DNA of 6,462 nucleotides from Desulfobacterales bacterium (GTDB taxonomy: Bacteria; Desulfobacterota; Desulfobacteria; Desulfobacterales; C00003060): the NCBI GenBank assembly GCA_030613145.1, contig JAUWMM010000107.1, positions 1 through 6,462 of the forward strand, given 5' to 3'. The notes under the pieces were generated by a model. That model saw nothing but the letters and a program-made list of their open reading frames with translations, was not told where the DNA came from and did not search any database. Below, in pieces: positions 1 to 5,705 of the stretch (the stretch's first letter is position 1; each line of letters begins with the position of its first letter). Position numbers and translations under genes: made by a program.

Positions 1-75
1 AAAAAGTACAATATTCGCCCGCAAAGATAAAGCACTGACGAGCATGTTGAGCAATTCGTTGGCCTTCAGTTGTAT
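1..75 (-). other. possible 5' end of a divergent gene (partial)
   Basis: Reading the minus strand leftwards from 75, 25 codons are open to the window edge and translate to a plausible amphipathic stretch that includes KANELLNMLVSALSLRAN. An AAGGAG ribosome-binding motif (complement of 84-89) lies eight bases ahead of the first codon considered, but that codon is ATA, not ATG. A GTG at 84-82 is in frame but overlaps the AAGGAG motif. A stop-free run this short is not significant by itself. The plus-strand frame 2-91 is also open and ends in TAA, so an incoming plus-strand gene end is the alternative. I do not recognise a family. Confidence 0.2.
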
Positions 76-114
76 TCTAGACACTCCTTAACTTATTGAA
101 GTGATACGTATAGT

Positions 115-127
115 GGTCTCATAGACC
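115..127. promoter_or_regulatory. short perfect palindrome, possible activator site
   Basis: GGTCT-CAT-AGACC is a perfect 5-base inverted repeat with a 3-base centre. An 8-base palindrome, ATACGTAT, lies just upstream at 104-111. The centre is about 175 bases before the start site predicted from the sigma-54-like promoter, which is where enhancer-binding activators usually sit. The role is inference; the site could equally belong to a divergent gene or be a chance hairpin. Confidence 0.25.
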
Positions 128-133
128 TCGTTT

Positions 134-174
134 GGGCCGGATATTGAACAGTCTCTTTGTTGCTTTTCCGGCCC
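134..174 (+). terminator. GC-rich hairpin, possible terminator
   Basis: GGGCCGG (134-140) is perfectly complementary to CCGGCCC (168-174). The 27-base loop contains a further small pair, AACA (147-150) with TGTT (158-161). On the plus strand it is followed by TGTCCTTTT, a weak T-rich tail. It could terminate a plus-strand gene ending at about 91, or be an operator-like structure. The long loop and broken T tract make terminator function uncertain. Confidence 0.35.
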
Positions 175-270
175 TGTCCTTTTGCATCCCTTCTACAAAA
201 TACAATAATTGCCTATAAATTAAATTAGTTGTTCGCATTCACCCTGCTTCTATATCAAATTCTCACCTCT

Positions 271-286
271 TGGCACGTAACTTGAA
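271..286 (+). promoter_or_regulatory. sigma-54-type (-24/-12) promoter candidate
   Basis: TGGCACGTAACTTGAA matches the RpoN consensus TGGCACG-N4-TTGC(A/T) with a perfect -24 half (TGGCACG) and correct spacing. The only departure is A instead of C in the -12 GC. Transcription would begin near 297, giving a leader of about 210 bases before the first gene. A near match to the IHF consensus (TATCAA, 253-258, then four bases and TCA) lies just upstream. No RpoN-dependent activator gene is in the window, so regulation is inferred from sequence only. Confidence 0.5.
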
Positions 287-374
287 ATAACGCGTAACCC
301 AAATACGCCCCAGCAATTTATCGTATCGCTTCTTATAGAAGTTACACAAATGGATTTCTTCATGGGAGAAAAAT

Positions 375-499
375 CCCTGGCCCTCCCTCCAAGGGCTGGA
401 TGCCTCTTCTGGCCAACACGGCAGTTACATCGGGCTTGACGGCTCCTGAAATCCTCCTCCCTGAGGTGAGGGATCCGGCCTTTGGAGGGAGAGCCAGGG
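375..499 (+). repeat. long imperfect inverted repeat in the leader, overlapping the first gene's RBS
   Basis: Arms 375-406 and 468-499 pair at 28 of 32 positions; two of the four differences would be G-U pairs in RNA. The arms enclose about 61 bases. The right arm carries GGAGGGAG (484-491) and most of the AGGGG (496-500) that serves the start at 509, so the folded RNA would hide the ribosome binding site. It could be a cis-acting RNA switch, an attenuation structure or a decayed MITE/REP-like element. The left arm beginning CCCTGGCCCTCCCTCC resembles the GC palindromes at 5646 and 6442, but only loosely. Confidence 0.55.
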
Positions 500-508
500 G
501 AAAGAGAT

Positions 509-871
509 ATGGATTACACATTGGCCATCATCACGCAGGACCGGGGACTCGAGAAAGTTATGCAAAGAATCTCGAACTATTTCGGTTGCGAGTTGAAGCA
601 TTGTGAAAACTGCGAGGATTTTATTAAGGATTTTGGCGGTAGTGCTCTGGGCGTGGTTGTTATCGATGGGTCGATTTGTTCCCAGCCACGTTTAATGGAC
701 TTGCAAATTGTTTTAAACGAAGCTCCGGCCTGGCAAGTGGTCTATCTGCCCCGTACCAACAAGAAAAAAGAGATCAAAGATGCCATGGGTTTTGGAGCTT
801 TTGGCTGTCTGCACAAGCCGGTTAGTGAGCAGGAAGTACGACAGATGGTTCAATCAGCCGTGGGGATATGA
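509..871 (+). CDS. degenerate response-regulator receiver protein
   Basis: This is a 120-residue protein consisting of one receiver-like (CheY-type) domain and no output domain. D53 in VVIDGSI sits at the end of the predicted beta-3 strand, where the phosphorylated aspartate is expected. K103 in LHKPV matches the conserved lysine of beta-5. The acidic pair near the N terminus is reduced to D11 (ITQDR), and the conserved Thr/Ser position in beta-4 is unclear (VVYLPRT), so Mg2+ binding and phosphorylation may be impaired. The ATG at 509 is preferred because AGGGG (496-500) precedes it by eight bases and because residue 1 begins the first beta strand; a TTG at 482 would add nine residues with no support. 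It is the first gene of the unit, nine bases ahead of the MrpD-like gene. Its target is unknown; control of the antiporter is inference. Confidence 0.8.
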   Translation: MDYTLAIITQDRGLEKVMQRISNYFGCELKHCENCEDFIKDFGGSALGVVVIDGSICSQPRLMDLQIVLNEAPAWQVVYLPRTNKKKEIKDAMGFGAFGCLHKPVSEQEVRQMVQSAVGI

Positions 872-880
872 GTTAAGAAT

Positions 881-2350
881 ATGGAAACGATAACGTCTAT
901 CAAACCTGTATTGGCCGTTTCTATTTCTCTCTTTTGCACGTTTCTTATAATTGCCTCCGCTAAGAAACCAAATCTGAGGGAAGGCTGGACCTTTCTCGCC
1001 GGTATCATAAAATTCGGTATTGTTGCCTCCATGATACCCGTGATCTTGCGGAAACAAGAGATAGTTTACAATCTAGTAGATATCCTACCTGGTGTGGGAA
1101 TCGCATTCAGGGTTGATGCGCTTGGATTACTTTTTGCCCTCGTATCCTCTTCACTCTGGATCGTTACATCTGCCTATTCTGTTGGCTACATGCGAGGCCT
1201 AAAGGAACACAGCCAGACCAGGTATTTTTGCTTCTTTGCCCTCGCCCTTTCAGCGACCATTGGAGTGGCCTTTTCAGCAAATCTTCTGACCCTATATCTA
1301 TTTTACGAAATGCTGTCGTTTGCCACCTACCCCCTGGTCACGCACCACCAGGACCCTGAGGCACGTGCCTCAGGGCGAAAGTACCTACTTTACATCGTTG
1401 GCACCTCTATCGGGCTCGTTTTGCCTGCCATGCTTATATGTTACAACCTGACGGGGACCCTTGAGTTTTCCAAACAGGGTCTTTTCGCTGGAACCGAACC
1501 TAAAGCCTTGATGGTTCTTCTTCTGTTTATGTTTGTTTTCGGATTTGCCAAGGCAGCTATTATGCCCTTTCACTCCTGGCTCCCTGCAGCCATGGTTGCG
1601 CCCACGCCGGTCAGCGCCTTGCTGCATGCGGTGGCTGTTGTGAAGGTTGGCGTATTCAGCATTGCTCGTGTGATGACAGGGGTCTTTGGGACAGACCTGT
1701 TGTCTTCATTCGATCTTGGAACCGTCCTTTGCTACGTTGCCTCCTTTACGATCATAGTTGCTTCACTTATCGCGCTTTCCCAGGACGGCCTGAAGCGACG
1801 GCTTGCATTTTCAACCATTGCGCAGCTTTCCTATGTTGTCCTGGGGATTGTGCTTCTTTCGCCCAAGGGGCAGATCGGCGGTATGGTCCATATTGCCATG
1901 CATGCCTTTGGCAAGATCACCCTCTTTTTCTGCGCAGGGGCTATTTTTGTGGCCACGGGCAAGAAGAACATCAGCGAAATGGTAGGCATAGGCAAGAGGA
2001 TGCCGGTCACCATGATAGCTTTTTTCATCGGCTCCCTAAGCGTGATCGGGCTTCCACCCACCGGCGGATTTTTCAGCAAGTGGTATCTCGTGTTGGGGAC
2101 TCTCCAGGCCGATCAAATGCTTATGTTAATTGTCCTTCTTACAAGTTCGTTGCTCAACGCAGCGTACTTTTTCCCCATTGTTTATAAGGCCTTTTTTTGC
2201 ACACCTGAAGAAGCGATGTTTGAAAACAAAGTGCAAGAGGCCCCCCCGTGGTGCGTGACCCCGCTCGTGGTCACCGCAATCGGGTCTATCGTGTTATTTT
2301 TCTACCCTAATGTGTTTCTTGACCTGGCAACACTCGCCATAGGAAAATAA
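881..2350 (+). CDS. mrpD: MrpD-like cation/proton antiporter subunit
   Basis: This 489-residue, roughly 14-helix membrane protein belongs to the proton-pumping subunit family shared by MrpA/MrpD and NuoL/M/N of complex I. Key family residues are visible: E143 in the helix LYLFYEMLSFATYPL, K224 in GFAKAAIMPFHSWLP, K255 in HAVAVVKVGVF, H341 and K345 in HAFGKITLF, and K400 in GGFFSK. These residues form the proton path through the membrane in characterised relatives. The length is typical of MrpD (about 490-500). The ATG at 881 has only a weak Shine-Dalgarno sequence and lies nine bases after the receiver gene's stop, which suggests translational coupling. Its place beside a second D-type subunit and MrpE supports an Mrp role over complex I; a hydrogenase- or dehydrogenase-linked module is possible but nothing here shows one. 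Confidence 0.88.
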   Translation: METITSIKPVLAVSISLFCTFLIIASAKKPNLREGWTFLAGIIKFGIVASMIPVILRKQEIVYNLVDILPGVGIAFRVDALGLLFALVSSSLWIVTSAYSVGYMRGLKEHSQTRYFCFFALALSATIGVAFSANLLTLYLFYEMLSFATYPLVTHHQDPEARASGRKYLLYIVGTSIGLVLPAMLICYNLTGTLEFSKQGLFAGTEPKALMVLLLFMFVFGFAKAAIMPFHSWLPAAMVAPTPVSALLHAVAVVKVGVFSIARVMTGVFGTDLLSSFDLGTVLCYVASFTIIVASLIALSQDGLKRRLAFSTIAQLSYVVLGIVLLSPKGQIGGMVHIAMHAFGKITLFFCAGAIFVATGKKNISEMVGIGKRMPVTMIAFFIGSLSVIGLPPTGGFFSKWYLVLGTLQADQMLMLIVLLTSSLLNAAYFFPIVYKAFFCTPEEAMFENKVQEAPPWCVTPLVVTAIGSIVLFFYPNVFLDLATLAIGK

Positions 2351-2361
2351 TCGGAGAGTAT

Positions 2362-2613
2362 ATGAAGCAGAAAAAAGAATTCGACTGGTTTGACAGGCCT
2401 GAGTCCATAAAAAAACTCTGGATCATGCTGTACGCTATTTGCGGACTCCTGGTGGTGGCTGATTTCTTTACCCACAGGCATCCGCACTTTGGGTTTGACG
2501 GTTTTGTCGGATTTTATGCGCTTCTCGGTTTTGTCTCGTGTTCGGTTCTCATACTCTTTTCCAAGCTAGTGGCTCTGGTGTTGAAAGCAAAAGAGGCCTA
2601 CTATGATAAGTGA
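2362..2613 (+). CDS. small two-helix membrane protein between the MrpD genes
   Basis: This 83-residue protein starts at an ATG preceded by GGAG. It has a charged N terminus (KQKKEFDWFDRPESIKK), a first membrane helix at about residues 20-36, a short link containing H38, H40 and H42 (FTHRHPHFGFDGF), a second helix at about 48-69, and a lysine-rich tail. Both ends are probably cytoplasmic by the positive-inside rule. From memory, similar short proteins accompany MrpD pairs in related anaerobes, but I cannot confirm this here and know of no assigned function. Its last 11 bases overlap the next gene, which supports co-translation and a place in the same complex. It could be a structural accessory subunit; the histidines could bind metal or sense pH, which is speculation. 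Confidence 0.8.
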   Translation: MKQKKEFDWFDRPESIKKLWIMLYAICGLLVVADFFTHRHPHFGFDGFVGFYALLGFVSCSVLILFSKLVALVLKAKEAYYDK

Positions 2614-4360
2614 TTTCCCACCTGCAGCGATTTTAATACTCGGCGCTTTGCTCGTTCCTTTTTTCAAGGGCAACGCCAAGAACTGGTATGTGATCCTGCT
2701 GCCTGCTGTCGCCTTTTATCTCATTTCCCAACTCCAGATCGGTTCTTCCTGGCAGGTTCACTTCTTTGGCTTTGACCTTACATTTTTGAGGGTTGACAAG
2801 CTGAGCAAGGTCTTTGGCTATATCTTTACACTAAACGCCACTGCAGCCTTTGTCTATGCCTTTTATGTGAAAGACAGCACCCAGCACATGACAGCGCTTT
2901 TTTACATAGGAAGCGCCCTTGGCGTGGTCTTTGCGGGTGACCTGGTTGCCCTCTATTTCTTCTGGGAGATAATGGCCGTTGCCTCCACGTTTCTCATCTT
3001 GGCACGAAAGACCAAAAAGGCTCAGGCAGCCGGCATGCGCTACATCCTGGTGCATGTCTTTGGTGGGCTTTGCCTGCTGGCCGGCATGGTGATCTATATA
3101 ACAGAGACCGGATCGATTGCCTTCAATGCCATGACCGACCGGAACCTGGGGACCTATCTTATCCTCATAGGGATTTTAATAAACGCTGCAGCGCCTCCCA
3201 TGCAGGCCTGGCTTGCTGACGCCTATCCTGAGGCTACTGTGACCGGAGGCGTAATTCTTAGCGCTTACACCACAAAGACCGCGGTCTATACCCTGGTACG
3301 GGGATTTCCCGGCTGGGAGATACTGATAGTGGTCGGTTGCATCATGACCATATACGGCATTATTTACGCCTTGTTGGAAAACGATGCGCGGCGAATCCTC
3401 GCTTACAGCATCATCAATCAGGTAGGCTTCATGGTTTGCGGGGTTGGTATCGGGACGATGATGACCATAAACGGCACTGTAGCCCATGCCTTTTGTCACA
3501 TCATCTATAAATCACTTCTCTGGATGTCGGCAGGCTCTGTTCTGTACATGACCGGAAAAAGCAAATGTACCGACCTTGGAGGGTTGTATAAGACTATGCC
3601 ATTGACCCTTATTTTTGGCACTATTGGAGCCATGGCCATATCCTCGTTTCCCGGTACGAGCGGATTTACCAGCAAGTCCCTTATCATTGACGGCGCGGTC
3701 CATGAACACCTGGTTTGGGTGTGGCTTGTCTTAGAGGTGGCGTCCGCAGGTGTTTTCCTGCATGCGGGTATCAAGTTTCCCTACTTTGATTTTTTCGCTA
3801 AGGATAAGGGGTTGAGACCCGGGGAAACGAATAAATCAATGCTCATTGCCATGGCTTTTATGTCCTTTCTGTGCATCTTTCTGGGTCTTTATCCGCAGCC
3901 GCTTTACAATATCTTGCCCTACGAAGTCCACTACCAGGCGTATTCGTTTACCCATGTGGTTGCACAGTTGCAACTGCTCATGCTTTCGGCCCTGGTCTTT
4001 TTTCTGTTTCTCAAGCTGCTCAAGCGAACAGAGACCATCTCCATTGATACCGACTGGGTCTACCGCAAGGGAGGGCGTCTCTTTTATTATGTCGTGGAGA
4101 GGGTTTTAAATGGCGTTAACGCGCTTTCTGACCGCGCCATTGCACGTGCAATTCCGGCATGGTTAGGCCGGTTTAGTAGAACCCCCGTCAGTTCTATGGT
4201 GACACTCTATATGAGAGCAACGGGCAAGGATCGTCGTTCCATTGAGGATTTCAGACGAGAAGCAAATCCAGAGGCAACCACTCTGTTGCCCATGGGGATG
4301 CCAGTGTTCATTAGTATTGTTTTTCTATTTTCGCTTTTTGTTATCTTTGCCTTCTTCTAA
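2603..4360 (+). CDS. mrpD: second MrpD-like antiporter subunit with C-terminal extension
   Basis: This 585-residue multispanning protein is a paralogue of the product at 881. Conserved points include E122 in LYFFWEIMAVAS, K225 in AYTTKTAVYTLVRGF, H299 and K303 in HIIYKSLLW, and K358 in GFTSKS. The lysine expected in helix 7 is replaced by N194 (LINAAAPPMQAWLADAYPEA), whereas the first subunit keeps it (K224). It is about 95 residues longer than the first subunit. The extra part (about 473-562) is charged and amphipathic, with blocks such as RLFYYVVERVLNGVNALSDR, followed by a final hydrophobic helix (about 563-584). The start at 2603 overlaps the previous gene by 11 bases and has AAGAGG (2591-2596) at good spacing. 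Annotation as NuoN/NuoL-like is the alternative; the neighbours favour Mrp. Confidence 0.85.
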   Translation: MISDFPPAAILILGALLVPFFKGNAKNWYVILLPAVAFYLISQLQIGSSWQVHFFGFDLTFLRVDKLSKVFGYIFTLNATAAFVYAFYVKDSTQHMTALFYIGSALGVVFAGDLVALYFFWEIMAVASTFLILARKTKKAQAAGMRYILVHVFGGLCLLAGMVIYITETGSIAFNAMTDRNLGTYLILIGILINAAAPPMQAWLADAYPEATVTGGVILSAYTTKTAVYTLVRGFPGWEILIVVGCIMTIYGIIYALLENDARRILAYSIINQVGFMVCGVGIGTMMTINGTVAHAFCHIIYKSLLWMSAGSVLYMTGKSKCTDLGGLYKTMPLTLIFGTIGAMAISSFPGTSGFTSKSLIIDGAVHEHLVWVWLVLEVASAGVFLHAGIKFPYFDFFAKDKGLRPGETNKSMLIAMAFMSFLCIFLGLYPQPLYNILPYEVHYQAYSFTHVVAQLQLLMLSALVFFLFLKLLKRTETISIDTDWVYRKGGRLFYYVVERVLNGVNALSDRAIARAIPAWLGRFSRTPVSSMVTLYMRATGKDRRSIEDFRREANPEATTLLPMGMPVFISIVFLFSLFVIFAFF

Positions 4361-4375
4361 GGAGAGTCAATTGTT

Positions 4376-4393
4376 GCCTGTACTGTTACAGGC
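4376..4393 (+). other. perfect hairpin between mrpD-like and response-regulator genes
   Basis: GCCTGTA (4376-4382) and TACAGGC (4387-4393) form a perfect 7-base stem with a CTGT loop, inside a 77-base gap. TTGT (4371-4374) and ACAA (4397-4400) can extend it. No T tract follows, so it does not look like an intrinsic terminator. It may stabilise or mark a processing site between the antiporter and regulator parts of the transcript. Confidence 0.4.
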
Positions 4394-4437
4394 CTTACAA
4401 ACCGATCAGCGCAAATATATATTCGGAGGGTATCCAG

Positions 4438-4830
4438 ATGGGAAAAACCGTGCTCAGTGTTGATGATGAAGACCATATAAGAGAATTTGTTTCGACTGTG
4501 CTGGAAGAGAACGGCTATACGCCCATCCAGGCAACAAATGGCGAAGAAGCAATGGATACCATTAGACAACAGAAGCCAGACCTCATCATCATGGATATCT
4601 TGATGCCAAAGCAGAGCGGGATCAGGTTGTACCGGGAACTGAAGACCTCTGAGTTGCTCAGAGACATCCCAGTGATCATATATTCTGGAGTGTCCAAAAG
4701 AACCGCACTGCGCGCCCAGGCCGCCCAGACGGAAACGAGTGGTGAAAGCGTGCCCGACCCAGATGCCTATCTGGAAAAACCGGTGACACCCGAGCGCCTG
4801 GCAGCAACTGTCAAGAAGTTGTTGGGTTGA
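4438..4830 (+). CDS. single-domain response regulator (CheY-like)
   Basis: This 130-residue protein is a complete receiver domain without an output domain. The acidic pocket D9-D10 (SVDDED), phosphoacceptor D53 (LIIMDILMP), S83 (VIIYSG) and K114 (YLEKPV) are all present, so it should be phosphorylatable. The alpha-4/beta-5 segment is about nine residues longer than in CheY (31 rather than about 22 between the Ser/Thr and Lys) and is rich in Thr, Ser and acidic residues around 97-109. GGAGG (4425-4429) lies eight bases before the ATG. No histidine kinase is in the window, so the input is unknown. It follows the MrpD-like genes and precedes the stress-protein gene; a role in controlling the antiporter by protein contact is inference. 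Confidence 0.92.
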   Translation: MGKTVLSVDDEDHIREFVSTVLEENGYTPIQATNGEEAMDTIRQQKPDLIIMDILMPKQSGIRLYRELKTSELLRDIPVIIYSGVSKRTALRAQAAQTETSGESVPDPDAYLEKPVTPERLAATVKKLLG

Positions 4831-4868
4831 TTTTATGAACTCGGCAACAACCACGGAGTAGATCAACT

Positions 4869-5627
4869 ATGGAACCAGGGAAATTACTCTATGCCACGAA
4901 CATTAGGCAACCAAGCTTTTCTGAATTTGAGCGCTTGCTGACTCTTCGCACGCTCGGGCTTGAGGAAGTGATCTTCTTGCATGCAACCAAGGTAGAAGGG
5001 TGGGAAGGGAGGCTCGCCGATTACGGCATGAACTCAAAGACCTTGACGGTAGAAGGGCCCATGGTGTCCTGTATCTTGAATGTGGCCCATCAAGAAGTAG
5101 CTTCACTGATCGCAGCGAACCTGAACAGAGGCAAGAGGCGGCTACTGCGTGGTTCCCTGACAACGCAGTTGCTGAGAGCATCCTCTTTGCCGGTCCTTGT
5201 CTTGCCCGAATATGTCGAAGCCGCCGATTCCCCACAAAAAGGCATGTTTGACCATGTCATATTTGCTACTGACTGGTCAGCTGCTTCGGAAAGGGCCCTC
5301 GATTATCTGCTCAATTTCAAAGAAATTATCAATGAGCTGGAAATCGTCCATGTCATACACAAAAAGCCGTCCGTAAGAGACATGCGGAACCTCAAGGAGA
5401 AGCTCTCACAAGCACGAAAGATATTTTTAGATCATGGGATAGATGCTGAAGCCCATGTTTATGCGGGTAAGCCATCTGAAGAAATCATGCTGGCGGTCAA
5501 GGATTATGATGCTACATGTATTGTTATGGGAACTACCGGCATGTGGACCCTTAAAGATATGTTATTGCATAGTTGTTCCTATCGGGTGGCAGAAGCGTCG
5601 AAGGTGCCCACGCTGGTTATTCCTTGA
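4869..5627 (+). CDS. tandem-domain universal stress protein (UspA family)
   Basis: This 252-residue cytoplasmic protein has two UspA-like domains, about residues 1-113 and 127-252. The second is clear: FATDWSAASERAL (132-144) resembles the usual nucleotide-binding strand and helix, and VMGTTGMW (219-226) begins the family's ATP loop G-x2-G-x9-G-(S/T). G221 and G224 are kept, but the last glycine is H234 (H234-S235). The first domain is shorter: the usual aspartate is N11 (YATN), and only the end of the loop, G95-S96 in RRLLRGS, is recognisable. ATP binding may therefore be weak or lost. GGAG lies about ten bases before the ATG. UspA-type domains are known to regulate some ion transporters, including antiporters and K+ systems, so regulation of the Mrp complex is a reasonable but unproven guess. 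Confidence 0.88.
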   Translation: MEPGKLLYATNIRQPSFSEFERLLTLRTLGLEEVIFLHATKVEGWEGRLADYGMNSKTLTVEGPMVSCILNVAHQEVASLIAANLNRGKRRLLRGSLTTQLLRASSLPVLVLPEYVEAADSPQKGMFDHVIFATDWSAASERALDYLLNFKEIINELEIVHVIHKKPSVRDMRNLKEKLSQARKIFLDHGIDAEAHVYAGKPSEEIMLAVKDYDATCIVMGTTGMWTLKDMLLHSCSYRVAEASKVPTLVIP

Positions 5628-5645
5628 TATGAGAGACGAGAGGCT

Positions 5646-5687
5646 CCCACCCAAACCCTCCCCCTTCATGGGGGAGGTCAGGGTGGG
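5646..5687. repeat. GC-rich palindromic (REP-like) element
   Basis: This is a two-tier inverted repeat. CCCACCC (5646-5652) pairs with GGGTGGG (5681-5687), and CCTCCCCC (5657-5664) pairs with GGGGGAGG (5670-5677) around a TTCAT loop; the short internal loop is unpaired. It fills much of the 78-base gap between the stress-protein gene and mrpE and ends about seven bases before the AAGGAG of mrpE. The same left-arm pattern recurs at 6445-6462. It looks like a dispersed intergenic repeat. As RNA it would be a very stable stem that could reduce readthrough or protect upstream message from decay, though it has no T tract. Confidence 0.65.
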
Positions 5688-5705
5688 GGTGGAAGGAGAA
5701 TGTAG

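Larger units (their letters stand above)
76..508. other. intergenic and leader region before the Mrp operon
   Basis: No gene is supported in these roughly 430 bases. The stretch from about 185 to 260 is AT-rich and resembles a promoter-proximal region; 214-220 reads TATAAAT, but no good -35 box accompanies it. Specific elements listed separately are a short palindrome (115-127), a GC hairpin (134-174), a sigma-54-like promoter (271-286) and a long inverted repeat (375-499). A smaller hairpin, GGATTT (352-357) with AAATCC (371-376), shares two bases with the start of the long inverted repeat, so the two could compete in RNA. Confidence 0.6.

Noticed and set aside
350..439. 29-codon upstream reading frame (ATG at 350, TGA at 437) as a leader peptide
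   Set aside because: It has no convincing ribosome binding site, and its frame passes through the inverted repeat arm. No run of regulatory codons is seen.
482..508. TTG at 482 as the start of the first receiver gene
   Set aside because: It would add nine residues that fit no receiver fold and has no suitable Shine-Dalgarno sequence, whereas the ATG at 509 has AGGGG at proper distance.
400..606. 68-codon plus-strand frame starting in the leader
   Set aside because: It overlaps the receiver gene in another frame, runs through both the inverted repeat and that gene, has no ribosome binding site and gives no recognisable protein.
1729..2187. 152-codon plus-strand frame inside the first mrpD-like gene
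   Set aside because: It lies wholly within a gene with clear family residues in another frame and gives a low-complexity, Cys/His/Arg-rich product.
4395..4422. Sigma-70 promoter (TTACAA, 16 bases, TATATT) before the response regulator
   Set aside because: The -35 is poor and the implied start site would fall within the ribosome binding site, leaving almost no leader.
4371..4463. Small TTG-initiated frame after GGAGAG, ahead of the response regulator
   Set aside because: About 30 codons with a non-ATG start, overlapping the hairpin and the regulator start; no sign of a conserved peptide.
4357..4866. 169-codon minus-strand frame opposite the response regulator
   Set aside because: The plus strand encodes a complete receiver domain with all active-site residues; the minus frame is its shadow.
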